DNA of 64,000 bases from Salvia splendens. Lineage: Eukaryota > Streptophyta > Magnoliopsida > Lamiales > Lamiaceae. The stretch lies in assembly GCF_004379255.2 (NCBI RefSeq), contig NC_056032.1, positions 32,151,322 to 32,215,321 on the forward strand, in the 5' to 3' direction. How positions within the stretch are numbered: the stretch's first letter is position 1; every line of letters begins with the position of its first letter. A program made the position numbers and the translations under genes. The notes below the pieces were generated by a model that had not been told where the DNA came from, made no database searches, and was given only the letters and a program-made list of their open reading frames with translations. This document shows, one piece after another, positions 32,338 through 43,946 of the stretch.

Positions 32338-33390
32338 ATTTTACAATTAAGAATTTTAAACATTATTATAGAAGAAAAAAAAAGTTGATGTGAGTGACTA
32401 TTACTATTTCGTTGAACGATGACACTAAGAAATTAAGTATGTATATGCATGCAATCATTTTTATGATTCAGAATTTTAGTAATTATTTAATACTAATAAA
32501 ATAATTTGACGCAAATGACTATTATCCTTTCATTAGATGGTACAAGTAGAAATTAAGTATGTAACATATGTATACTACTGGAGTACTATTTTACAATTTA
32601 GAATTTTAAACATTGTTATAGAAGAAAAAAAAGTTGATGTGAGTGACTATTACTATTTCGTTGAACGATGACACTAAGAAATTAAGTATGTATATGCATG
32701 CAATCATTTTTATGATTCAGAATTTTAGTAATTATTTAATACTAAAAAAATAATTTGACGCAAATGACTTTATCCTTTCATTAGATTGTACAAGTAGAAA
32801 TTAAGTATATAACATATGTATACTACTGGAGTATTATTTTACAATTTAGAAATTTAAACATTATTATAGAAGAAAAAAAAGTTGATGTGAGTGACTATTA
32901 CTATTTCGTTGAACGATGACACTAAGAAATTAAGTATGTATATGCATGCAATCATTTTTATGATTCAGAATTTTAGTAATTATTTAATACTAATAAAATA
33001 ATTTGACGCAAATGACTATTATCCTTTCATTAGATGGTACAAGTAGAAATTAAGTATATAACATATGTATACTACTGGAATACTATTTTACAATTTAGAA
33101 TTTTAAACATTATTATAGAAGAAAAAAAAAGTTGATATGAGTGACTATTACTATTTTGTTGAACGATGACACTAAGAACTTAAGTATGTATATGCATGCA
33201 ATCATTTTTATGATTCGGAATTTTAGTAATTATTTAATACTAACTAAAAATTAAATATATTTATGTACGTATATACTTTTTACATTCTAGAACTTTAATG
33301 ATTATTTAATAATAAAATAATTAGATGCGAATGGATTTTTTTTATTTCGTTGGAGGATAATATTAAGAAATTAAGTATTCCTATATGACT
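32338..33390. repeat. Tandem array of ~249-bp units, each made of two diverged ~125-bp halves
   Basis: The marker GTTGAT(G/A)TGAGTGACTA begins at about 32384, 32633, 32881 and 33131, giving unit lengths of 249, 248 and 250. The fourth unit is partial. Within each unit a second half with TTTGACGCAAATGACTATT...GAAATTAAGTAT aligns to the first half (GTGAGTGACTATT...AGAAATTAAGTAT). A further diverged single half follows at about 33285-33385. Non-coding, very AT-rich, satellite-like. Confidence 0.9.
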
Positions 33391-33766
33391 ATTAGATGAT
33401 TGAATTCAAATGTTTTTATATAAAGCAAATTTTGTAGAAAGTCAATTTATGATATGGAGTATCTTACTAAATTATTGGCTAGCGCTTAGAATTAGAAAAT
33501 ATAGACAATTGCAAAATTAGTGCATTGATTTGAAATGTTCATATCATTACAATACTAGTGAATTAATTTGACAAATGCATTAGTTTGAAAAGTTTACATC
33601 TTGCCATCCGAAAATGGTGAATAAAATCATAGACCTTTTAAATCTTTACGGTAATAGCGCATAAATTTGAGTAAGTTTAAATTAATTTTCCTTATTTAAA
33701 AACTTTTAACTACTATATATATGACACTTTGACATTTCATTTTTTCACACAACAGCCAAACACATT

Positions 33767-34113
33767 ATGTCTCTGAAGTCTCCCATGTCTAGCACCACCA
33801 CTCCTACCCCACAGTCGAAAAACCAGCCACTGAGGCGAAGGCTATCCTTGGGGATGCATTCCCCTTCTAAAAATAAATTAGAAACTCTATACCTCAGTGA
33901 GAGGGTCGAAACAAATGACCTAAAAAAGAGGTACAAGAAATGTTCGTGAGAATGGCGGGACTTATGGAGCCTCGTGACATACAATCTATGTTGCTTGAAA
34001 ACCAGTCCCTCAAAAAACTCTATGCTATGTTCTGTGACTCAAAGCTAGGATATGAAGGGCCACATGGAGATGGGGACCAAGTTCGAAAAGTGGAAATAAT
34101 TACCGTAGATTGA
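33767..34113 (+). pseudogene. Small single-exon gene of unknown function, reading frame broken at an A-run
   Basis: An ATG at 33767 opens a 60-codon frame (MSLKSPMSSTTTPTPQS, QPLRRRLSLGMHSPSK, LETLYLSERVETNDLKK) that stops at 33949. The +2 frame picks up exactly there and stays open to the TGA at 34113 (EVQEMFVRMAGLMEPRDIQS, MLLENQSLKKLYAMFCDSK). The switch point is a run of six A (about 33921-33926); one missing A would explain it. Together the parts suggest a basic Ser/Thr/Pro-rich N-terminus and a Leu-rich, probably helical C-terminal half of about 60 residues. A TATATATATG lies about 50 bp upstream. I do not recognise the family. It could be a recently broken gene, a sequencing error, or chance. 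Confidence 0.5.
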
Positions 34114-35467
34114 ACTAGTGTTCATCATAGATATGACGATTTCCTGCTTATCGTTTGTTTTATTTCTATGTTTTTGTTGGTTTAAGTTAATGTTTTGTTG
34201 TTGACCAAGATATAGTATTCTTTTGGTCTTTATCTTTATTTGAATGAAATTTTTATAACAATTTTTATTTATTTCTTTTGATTCGCCTTTTCTGTGACTT
34301 CGCATAAGCTCTCCTTAACAAGTGACTAATAGTTTAATTTTTGGCAAAAAACAATAATATTATTCCGTTCTTAATCTTTACACAAAAGAGTCTCGCCGCC
34401 CATATTGATTCAATATAAACGTGAGCGTTGTTAACGACAGCAATTTGCCCAACGGTTGGTGGGCAGACTACTTGTCAAACAAGTCGAGCTATGGCACTTT
34501 TTTTGATGGGTAAATTGAACGTAACACTTGAACGACGAGCAAACTGAACGTGGCACTGCCAAACAAAACCTTAACTAGAGTTCAAGATCCATAAATTAAT
34601 TTTTTATTGTTAAACAAGGAAAGGCGTGTAGAAGATCACTCACAATAATCCCCCAGGAATAGATTGATTCAATTAGGGAATAGCTTGATACTAATAATTT
34701 TTGCTATCAAATATTAGCTAGATTAACTCATATATTACTTTTTTATATCCATTTTTTAATAGTAGTATTAGTTTTATTCCTTAGTAGGAGTACATAATAC
34801 TACTGATTTTCATTTCCAGAATCGTGCACCAACTGTTCGCTAAATTAACGAAGAAACTTTATTATCCTATTTTTTGTCATAGTGAATATTCTTTTTTGTC
34901 GCATACTAATAACTTTTGTTATCAAATATTAGCTAGATTAACTCATAAATTACTTTTTTATATCCATTTGTTAACAGTAGTACTAGTCTTATTGCTTAGT
35001 AGGTGTATATAATACTTCTGATTTGAATTTCCAGAATCGTCCACCAACTGTTCGCTAAATTGTCGAAAAAACTTTATTCCCCTACACTTGTTCATATATC
35101 ACACAAAGGCTATCATATATCATTTGAATTTTTCTGAAAAATACTATTTAAGATTCTATGGAGATAAAGCAAGAAATAATTCATAGCCTCAAGTTATCTT
35201 AGTAAAACATAAATGCAAGATCAAAAGAAAGAATACAAACTAAAGCATCTCAAAAATGAAAAGAACGAAAACAAAACTCATCCTGTAAGGGAAATCATAC
35301 ATCACTATTAAGGCAGTAAATCTCTTAAAATAATCCAGCAACCACATAAGACGATCATATGTATCAAAAATCCATCAATTAAAGGTAAATATAAACAAAC
35401 CATCTCAATTCCCAGACATCAAAACAGGGCATCAACTGAATAGAAACAGAATCATCACAATGAAAGC
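34114..35467. other. Gene-free region with a ~212-bp tandem duplication
   Basis: Two imperfect direct copies (about 34683-34895 and 34897-35087) share ATCAAATATTAGCTAGATTA, CTTTTTTATATCCATTT and CCAACTGTTCGCTAAATT. The rest shows nothing recognisable. Bases 35100-35467 form the likely 3' flank of the FAR1-like gene on the minus strand. Confidence 0.65.
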
Positions 35468-36967
35468 TCAAGCAACTTCTTGACCACGATTCGAACGTCG
35501 TCCACGAGAACCTGTTCGTCCTCCACCACGCCTATTATGAGTTGTGTTAATTTCAAAATTTGAACGAAGCCTCGTGTCTGCTCTCGGCCGTCTGTGAGGA
35601 ATACTCACCAGCGGATCTACTATAGCAGGCGGATCAGTAGAAATGCGTGCATTCTCACCATTGGGACTTGGATTCGAAATTAACCCACCACGAATAATAT
35701 TCATTATATCCACCAATAACTTTTCGTGAGCTTCTTTCACCATCTTTATCGCACGTGGGTCAGTTATAGCTGCATCTGCACATTTTACAAAGCTTCTTTC
35801 CATATCTTGAAACACTTTGAACTCTTCGGTCATGTGAGGATAACCACCTGCAAAAACAATACTAGAATGCGGTCTATACTCCCTTGCCCACCATCTTTTC
35901 ATGATGTAACGATCGTGTACATGATTAATATCTTTGTACACCAAGACTTTGAAGATATGAAAGCAAAATATGCCTTTAAATTTATACCTACGGCAGTTGC
36001 AGCTTATATATTCCCCAAAAGGACGATACTCAACATTGTAAGTGTATTCCTTGTGAAAAACATTCTGCACTAATCGCATCTCCTTTATCTTGCAACGATG
36101 CACACCATCTTCACCAATTGCGACATCTTCCACATTGCAACTGCTAATTTTCTTGATTTCCACTTGCAACAAGAGGCCGATGTTATGAGTGTATTCACCT
36201 AGCAATTGTTTCTCCCATTGAAAAGTTGACACCGGTTTCAGCATCACGCACTTGGACTGGTAATCAGCGTTCATCTCCTTCTGAATTTTGTTTTGAATAG
36301 CGATCTCGTATTGTTCCACAAACAGTTTCAACGTGCTCTTCGAGTTCACAAAACCATCAAAGAATGCGTGCATAGATTCACTTCGTTGGGTCTATACCAT
36401 ACCAGCCCAAAAAATATGATTCAAATAGATGGGTGCCTAATTCTCATTTTCATCAAACAAATCTTTCTGCCACCTATTGTTATGAAGATTGTGTTTAGAT
36501 AGAAAATCTATCCACCTTGACTTGAATTCTGCAATACTGAGACTATCATATATCGTTGAGTAGAAATCAGACGAACAACTACGAAAATCAGCAACACCTT
36601 TGAACTTCTGTGGAATTTTACTGGCAATATGCAATAGACAAAGTCTATGTATAGTCATTGGAAAAATTGCCTTCATGGCAATCTTTATACTCTCACATTG
36701 ATCTGTTAGCATTGTTGTAGGTTGAACACCTTTCATGGCCAGTAACCAGTTGCTAAAGAACCATTTAAATGATTCGGACTGCTCGTGACTCAATAAACCA
36801 CATCCCAGTAATATTGATTGGTTATGTTGGTTAACTCCGACAACCGTCGCCAACGGCATCTTGTATTTGTTTACAAGGTAAGTTGTATCAAAACTCACAA
36901 AATCGTGGAACTCTTCGTACGCAGCTATATTATGAGGATGTACCCACATCACATTATGCAGACGTCC
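35468..36967 (-). pseudogene. 3' part of a split FAR1-related (FRS-like) gene
   Basis: The minus-strand frame resumes at the retrotransposon junction with RLHNVMWVHPHN, followed by the MULE-transposase-like core (FVSFDTTYLVNKYKMPLATV, LLTDQCESIKIA-like blocks) and, at 36373-35468, the FAR1 middle region (MHAFFDGFVNSKSTLKLF) and a SWIM zinc finger (CNCRRYKFKGIFCFH). The tail is Arg/Gly-rich (RRGGGRTGSRGRRSNRGQ). Two in-frame TAG codons (36439-36437 and 36394-36392) interrupt it. FAR1/FRS proteins are transposase-derived transcription factors, famously in phytochrome A signalling. The 5' part lies at 45288-46117, beyond an 8.3-kb copia insertion. Pieces plus one target-site copy give 2325 nt, exactly divisible by three. 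Non-functional as it stands. Confidence 0.88.
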
Positions 36968-38432
36968 TGTTAGGATTGGTATACTGAAAAGCATATTTCG
37001 AGCATGTTGCACGGATAGAATTGCTTGTATACAATAAACTCTACAATCCACTTTTAACCCAAGGTGAGAAGAATTAATTTTATCACATTGGTGTTTGCTT
37101 ATGCATTTATAAGATGTTTCTCAAACATTTAAATGTATAAGAAGCAAATAAGTTTAATTCTTCTGCATAGTAGACTGTTCGTGAACGACGTTCACAGAAG
37201 GTGACGCAATCTGTCCTCTGTAGAAGAGAAATAGAATTTCACAACCTAGATAGGCTTTGGCTACCTATCGTGAAAGGTTGCAGTGTCAGTCCGCATGTTT
37301 CCTTACCTTAGGAAATAAACGACACTGGTGTGGTATAGCACTGAAGGATCTAACAGTTGAGATAAGTCTTTCTTGCTATTTACTGAAAGACGAGGTCTCG
37401 GTGATTGTTATTTCTTAATCATTGTTGATATAACATTGAGCATACAATATTGATTATGCACTACTTAGATTTATCAAATGGTGCGGATTTTTTGCAATCC
37501 AAGAATCCTGATAACTTGGGTAGTGGTGATTAATGTCCGGGGACAGTTTGCATTGTTATTGCAATGAATCGTGTACTGGTGAGTCCAGTTTGATAATATC
37601 CTCAAGAGGTGTTCGAAAAAGGTTTTATTACTCAGAAACCCGGCCGGTTGGAATTTATTCCAGAATAATAAATAAAGATTTTGAACTAGACAAATCTTGG
37701 AAAGAGATATTAATTAATTAAAGTCAAATAGGAGCTTAAATTAATTAATGAATATTTATATCTTAAACACGAGAAATAATAAATTAAAGAGGTAAAGTCC
37801 GGATTACTCATAATTTGGGATTGGACGGACAGTCAATATTATTTTACTATAGTGGCTGATAATAATATTATGTTGGACTTGTATTAAATTGGGGCACAAT
37901 TTAATTAGTAAAAGTCCAACAGGTTTGGCCTAAGTCCAATCTCCATGGATCCCTAATCTGGACCATAATAACTCTATATAAAAGGAGATTAGAAAGAAGA
38001 TTAAGTGGGATTAACACTAATAATTTCGTGCTCCCCTTTGGGAGTGGACGAAAAAATCGGTTCTTCACAGAACTAGAGTTCAGTCTCCTTTCTAATCAAG
38101 CCCTTTTCGATTTTGACAAGCTTTGCCCACCCAAAGGTCATTATCAGAGTTCGGGATACAGATTAGAAGGTTTGTGGATGAGTATGAAGAACATCACGTG
38201 GAGAAGGCGTAAACAATCGACGATTCTTTGGAGAATCAGATCGGTAATTCTAAACCGTAGGAATTCATGTTGTAGGTTTTAATTCCTTTTACATGAATTA
38301 TGTGCGTTCTTGGATGCAATTCTGTGTTTAACATGTAGTTAATTGATCACATAATCGGTCAAATAGATCTGTAATTATGATTTATTTGTGAATGCATAAC
38401 TTTCGCTGTGCAAGGGGCTCCAAACCCCAGCA
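36968..38432 (+). repeat. 5' LTR of the copia element in FAR1 (full length, 1465 bp)
   Basis: It starts TGTTAGGATTGGTATACTG and ends CCCCAGCA. A TATA box (CTATATAAAAGG, about 37974-37985) marks the promoter. Small open frames inside it are shared with the other LTR but encode nothing recognisable. Confidence 0.92.
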
Positions 38433-38435
38433 ATT

Positions 38436-38447
38436 GGTATCAGAGCC
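38436..38447 (+). other. Primer-binding site (initiator tRNA-Met type)
   Basis: TGGTATCAGAGC lies three bases after the LTR end. This is the complement of the 3' end of plant initiator tRNA-Met, used by most plant copia elements. Confidence 0.92.
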
Positions 38448-38784
38448 AATTTTTGGCTTTGATTATGTGAATTAATTTCATGTTATGTGAATTGCTTTAA
38501 TGTATGATCACATGCGGTTTTTGTTGTATGTTCGTAGTTTATATATTTTGTATATACAAACAAATTTTCGAACAGGCGATGAAACCCTAGTTCCCCTTTC
38601 GCGTGAATTGATTTGGTTTTTATTCAATCAAGTGGCGGTGATGATTCAAATTTCAAAGTAGTAATCATTGGTTAATTCACCAAGAACTAATGATTACGTG
38701 TGTAATCATTACATGAATTTAGTGATTTAATTTAATCAAGTCATTGATATTAAATGTAATTCTTGTACGTGATTTTGTCATCAT

Positions 38785-39105
38785 CGTGAACGCGCTGGAG
38801 GAAGAATCTTGACTGCAGCGTCGTCGGGCACACATCGCGATCGGCTATGTGAGCGGCACAGAGGCTGCAACCTGCAGCAGCGGCTGCTGATCGAGTGAGA
38901 GTCGGAGCAGCCCCAAAACGGTGATTGCTACAGCCTACAGCAGCGACGTTCCGATAGGCGATGTCGAGCACTCCAGCAGCAGTTGCGGTTCGAGTGGGAG
39001 CCCTTCGTGGGCAGTTCCCAGGCTCGGAGGAAGCTGTCGTGACACCAGCTGTGGTTCGAGTGGGAGCTCGTCGGTGGCGTTTCCGGCCTCGTGGTAGCAC
39101 AACTT
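38785..39105. other. GC-rich island in the leader of the copia element
   Basis: About 320 bp of markedly GC-rich sequence with repeated GTTCGAGTGGGAGC (about 38990 and 39054) and several CAGCAGC clusters lies in an otherwise AT-rich element. Open on the minus strand but with low-complexity Ala/Arg/Thr translation. It could be a captured host fragment or part of the element's leader; origin unknown. Confidence 0.5.
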
Positions 39106-39108
39106 TTC

Positions 39109-40234
39109 AAATTAGTTAGGGTTTCCCTAATCCTAGGAACTAATTTGGAGAAAATTTTGAAATTAGTTAGGGTTTCCTAACCTTTGGAAACTAATTTTAG
39201 AGTTATTTTCAAGATATAATTTAGAATAAGATTTGACATATCTTAAATGGATTATCTAAAATTTAATTTTAATTAAATTATGGATTAATTGAATATTTAT
39301 TCTTATTTTATGGATTTGGATAGATTAAATTCTATCTAAATAAATCCTAGATAGACTAGATAAATTAATTATATTTTGGATTTTATCTTTATTTTATGGA
39401 TTTAGATATATTTAATTATATCTAGAGAAATCCTAGATAAATTTGGATGAATAATTAAATTTATTTCTGTCATATGGATTTTGATAGATTTTATTCTATC
39501 TTGTTGAATTCTTGATTGACTAAGATAAATATTAATTAAGTTTATCCATATCTTGTAGATATTGATAGATCTATATCTATTTAGAATATATCTTAGTAGA
39601 TTTGGATAATTAAAAATCCATGTTTATCTTTATCTTGTGGATATTTATAGAATTAATTCTATTTAGAAAATATCCTAGTAGGTTTAGATAATTAAATGTA
39701 TCTCTATCTTATGGATATTGATAGATTTATATCTATCTAGAATCTATCTTAGAAGATTTAGATAATTGTTAATCCAGTATTGTAATTATCTTTTGGATTT
39801 AAGATAGATTTAGTTCTATCTGGTTAAATCCTAGTTGAATTAATTAATATTAATTCTAGTTTATCCTAATTTTATGGATATAAATAGATTTATTTCTATT
39901 TAGAAAATATCCTAGATAAATTTGGATAAACATAATACAAGATAATCCTAATCTAATTGGATTTTGATAAAGTTAATTTATCTAGAATAAATCCTAATAG
40001 ATATGATATATTCTGGTTTCTTATTCTAAATAATTTAAGATTTTCTTAAATCTTATAGTGATTGGATTTTATCTTATGGATTTGGATAGATTTGTTTCTA
40101 TCCTGAAATATCCTAGTACGATTTTGATAATGATAATCTAAGATTAGTCTTATCTTGAATTTAAGGATTTGATTTTATTCTTTTAAAATCTAGAATAATC
40201 CCCAAAAGGATTTAGATAGATTCAACTCTATCTA
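39109..40234 (+). repeat. Array of covarying stem-loops in the copia leader
   Basis: Two nested stem-loops come first: AAATTAGTT pairs with AACTAATTT at 39109-39146 and again at 39160-39197, each enclosing TTAGGG-TTT-CCCTAA or the shortened form. Then hairpins with mostly 6-nt loops follow about every 80 bp: 39319-39336, 39403-39424, 39483-39500, 39565-39580, 39647-39662, 39720-39737, 39802-39821, 39881-39902, 39966-39982, 40036-40055, 40084-40103, 40171-40190 and 40213-40234. Stems include GATAGA/TCTATC, AGATATA/TATATCT, AAATAGA/TCTATTT, GGATAGA/TCTATCC, GATAAA/TTTATC and GATTTTA/TAAAATC, so both sides change together. Between hairpins, AATCCTAGATA-like single-stranded phrases recur. Function unknown. 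Confidence 0.8.
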
Positions 40235-40558
40235 GATAAATCCAAAATTAATTTGGATAGTCATTATCCAAGATAAATTTATCAAATCCGAAATTCATAT
40301 TTTGGATAAGATAAGGAATTAATTATTTATTTAAATCTCCCTAAATTTATTAAATAATTTCAATAATTATCCAGTGTGATTAATTACCATGAAGTAAATG
40401 GACTTATCTATTTATTTGGTGTTAATCTGTTTTAAGTGGATTATCTGCCTTATCTGCTTGTGTGATAATTATGCAAAAATCATGTTTAAAATGACTAAGC
40501 GATAATTACAACAGTGCGTTGTATATGGTCTCCATAAATTAGACTATATATGAAGCAG

Positions 40559-40948
40559 TTTCTAATATTATCGCGACCCACCTTAGTGGGAGCAATAATC
40601 CTACGAAATAGCAAGTTCATAAGATTAGACTTCTTTATAGTAGGTTGCTTAAACTAGAAGCTTGTTTCTAATATTATCGCGACCCACCCTAGTGGGAGCC
40701 ATAATCCTACGAAATTGCAAGTTCGTATGTTTAAGCATATTTATAAGATAGCTATGGAATTTTGTTAGTGGCGTACGACCTTCCCTAGAAGGAGTATCAA
40801 AACAGAAATGAAATTCCTAGATGCAAATATTTATGGTAAATGCTTAGGCAATATTTGGCGGCCATGCCACCTTAGTGGTCTCTGGACTATCCGTCGGTAT
40901 TGTGACTAGGAATTGTTGGAATCCGAATTTGTATGACCTCCCTAGAGG
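40559..40948 (+). repeat. Five CYTA-loop hairpins just before gag in the copia element
   Basis: Hairpins: CCCAC-CTTA-GTGGG (40577-40590), CCCAC-CCTA-GTGGG (40683-40696), CCTTC-CCTA-GAAGG (40779-40792), CCAC-CTTA-GTGG (40867-40878) and CCTC-CCTA-GAGG (40937-40948). The first two lie in a ~106-bp tandem duplication starting TTTCTAATATTATCGCGAC. The others are spaced 70-100 bp. Loops are conserved while stems change on both sides. Confidence 0.8.
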
Positions 40949-41071
40949 CGTACTTATTTTGGTTTTGACAGTTGCGAGATACATACATTGTTTTGTGGTT
41001 GTTTGCAATTATGTATCAAGCATAGTATGTGATAAATAGTTTATTTCTTCTCAGCCAAATTCTTAATAATG

Positions 41072-43935
41072 TCTGCGAACCTTAAAGAAATCAAACTCGA
41101 AGGCCAAAATTATGTAGAGTGGAAATATTAAATGGATAAGATTCTCATTGCTGAAAACTTAAAGTTTGTACTCACTAATTCATGTCCTCCATTTCCTCGA
41201 TAAAATTCTACAAAGAAAGTTTGAGAATGCATTTTATGCATGCACTTGGCAAGTTCTTTGAGATAGAAGGTCAAACTACTTTCTTTTAAGTAGTAAGGCA
41301 CGTCTTGGTTTATATTGATGAAAGAGGGATATCCAATGAGGACGTTGTCCAGATTCTGTTGAAGCATCCAAAAGAGTTAGAATATTTTGAAGAATCTTCT
41401 GATTCAGTTACTCAAATAGTTTCTACACTCAGTTCATCGCCAAATATAATAGGAAGTGATTATATGAAGGTTGTTACTTAAAAGTTGGAAACCTTCTACA
41501 TGATATTCACTTTATTAGTAATAGAGGAAGATAACATGATAGATGACAAATTCGTTAAAGTTGCATCTTTCATATGTCTTAGTTCAATTGAACAGAAGAC
41601 TAGTAATGGAAAGAGGGAAGAACTGAATTGTCATCAATGCCTGCTGAAAGCAAGAAAGACAAGAAAAATTTTGGTGAAAATGCAAAGAGAATATACATTG
41701 TAAGTTGGATTGACCTCTTCTAAAGAAGGACAATGACTTAAATAACAATGCAACTTCTAAAGGATGGATCTTAATCCAGTTGGGCAGTTGTTGCAGTGGG
41801 AGCTATTTATTTATGCTCAATTTATTGTTTTGTTTTGATATTAGAGATTTTGTTTTATTGGTACAGTCTTGTTTAGAATGAATTTATATTCAGTTTCTAA
41901 ACTCATTTATGATTCTACGATGTTCAATTTCATTTTATAATGCTTGCATTATTGAGAAATGTGGATCGAATATCTATCATAGTACCATAGAAAAACAAAT
42001 TATACATCATAGTATCTAAACAATATAATTGCAAAAAGATTGAGTTTAACACGACAGTTCAACTTCTTAAACAATGAATGATAAAATATTTATGGTACTT
42101 AAACATAAGGCCAAGAAAATACTCCCTCCGTCCCGGGCTACTTGCTCATTTCCTTTTCGGCTCGGAGATTAAGGAATGGGTGTATAGGAAAGTCAAAAAT
42201 GACGGCTGTAGGTGAAATTTTTTACTAAAAATGGAGTGCAAGTAACTTGGGACGCCCAAAAAGGAAATAAGTGCGAGTAGTGCGGGACGGAGGGAGTACT
42301 TAGTAATTGTTCAAACTAATTTTGTCTTACTCAAGTGAATATCAAGATTTTAACAACTTGTTTGTTAAATAGCTTAAAGGTCAAGTAAGTCTGGTTGATG
42401 CACTATAAGTTATAATCCTTTGGTGGTTCAAGGGATTCATAATACTTATAGAGATGCAACATAGAAAGACTAGTAAGTCTCAATGGTTTACACCATAGGA
42501 GACGAGCAAATGAGTTAAGATCAGTAGTGGGAGTTAAATCCTAGTTGACTACTCCAAGCATTCTTCTAAAGAATGGGATAGTCATATAAGAAGATATTGA
42601 AGTCTCTCGAAGACAAGTTCGATAAGTGAACAGTTTGACTCAATAACACCTTATCATTGATGGGATATACGTTGGAAACAATGAGTTATACCTTAAAGAA
42701 ACTACCATAACATCAGTACCTTCTACAACACGCGAGTTGTGGACTAGAGGCAAGTCTAGTCCAGCACATCACAAGGTGTGGAGTTATTCCAACACATGTT
42801 TGGAAAAAGGTATCCAAGTAATTGGAGTTGTGTACTGAGGTATGTTTTAAGGTTGTCCCAAATGATATAAAAGGTACAAGTTCTATAATCTTCACGGCAA
42901 GATATGTGTTTGTTTACACGAATACTAGATTCTTTGATGAAGATTATGAGGAGAACTACAAGCCTAACAAACATGATAATTCTCAAGATAATGAGAATAT
43001 CTATTTTCCATCTTAACCAAGAAGTCATACCATTAGAAACTTATGCACTAAGAAAATCAACGTTTGTACCTAAGATTGTAAGAGTCGTGTCGTAGTGGGA
43101 GCGTTCTTTGCGAACATAATAAGTTCATGGGTCTAAAAGAGTCTTAAGACTCAGTCTTAGATCAACTTGAAAATAATCCCTGTAACTACAAGGACGCAAT
43201 GACTTATTCAGATAATCATTCTTGATAAGATGATAGATTCTGAAGAACAATCTTAAATAGACAAGAATGTTTGCAAGACTTGCGATACTACCCATAGACT
43301 ATTTCAGTCAGTGGGAGCTAGTGGACCTGCAAGTGTAAGTATAGATCTCAAAAGGCTAGAATAATGGCAAAGGGTTATACCCAGAGAGAATTATATTCTC
43401 GCCTGCCATTTTTGCCTAAGTCGATCTGTAAATTGTCTATTGTAGCCTACATAAATTAGGATGTATGTATTCTGATTGTCAAGAGAGTTTTCTTTAAGTA
43501 GAAGTCTTGAGGAGATCATCTGCATGGAACATCTTAATGGTTATGTAATACAGGGCAAGAAAGTTGAAAGTGCACTATATTTGGTATTCTTGGTACTCTA
43601 CGATGATGACATCTATAAAAGTTGATAAACAACTAAGAGGGTTATCTAGCGTAGGAAACTGGTCGTCTACCCAGTTTAAGGATGATAGATTTAAGATAAT
43701 CTAGTTACATTCTAAGCATCTGTGTCATTAGATTGCTAGAAAAAAAAATGTATGTTTTCTTAAAGAATCCTACATCTACACAATACTTAGACACTTTAGC
43801 ATTGAAAATTCCAAGAAAAGGTTTTTCTTTTTCTAGACGGAATTATTTTGTCTCTAGTCAAAGATTTTTCAACATTGAATGAGATCAAGAAGAATGAGAC
43901 ATGGTCCGTAATTGGAAGTCTCATATATGCTTATG
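41072..43935 (+). pseudogene. Degraded copia gag-pol remnants
   Basis: A gag-like start at 41072 (MSANLKEIKLEGQNYVEW) meets stop codons within 20 residues. Later fragments include an integrase C-terminal-like block (YVFVYTNTRFFDEDYEENYK, about 42900-42965), a degenerate RT segment (LVFLVLYDDDIYKS near 43575-43620) and the VIGSLIYA block at about 43908-43931, after which sequence jumps to the LTR. Frameshifts and stops are pervasive; no part could make a working protein. Confidence 0.75.
42122..42296. mobile_element. Stowaway-like MITE nested in the copia element
   Basis: A 175-bp element with ends CTCCCTCCGTCCCGGGCTAC and GTAGTGCGGGACGGAGGGAG, flanked by TA on both sides. The inverted ends are nearly perfect over 14 bp, so it is among the younger MITEs here and postdates the copia insertion. 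Confidence 0.88.
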
Positions 43936-43946
43936 CATTTATAAGA

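Noticed and set aside
32338..33390. Regular repeats considered as a CRISPR array
   Set aside because: Units are ~249 bp with no short-repeat/spacer structure, in a plant genome; it is a satellite-like array.
35726..36073. 115-aa plus-strand open frame
   Set aside because: Antisense to the FAR1-related 3' part.
37533..38282. Two small open frames conserved in both copia LTRs (again at 44388-45137)
   Set aside because: Conservation follows from LTR identity; no domain, and they span the promoter region.
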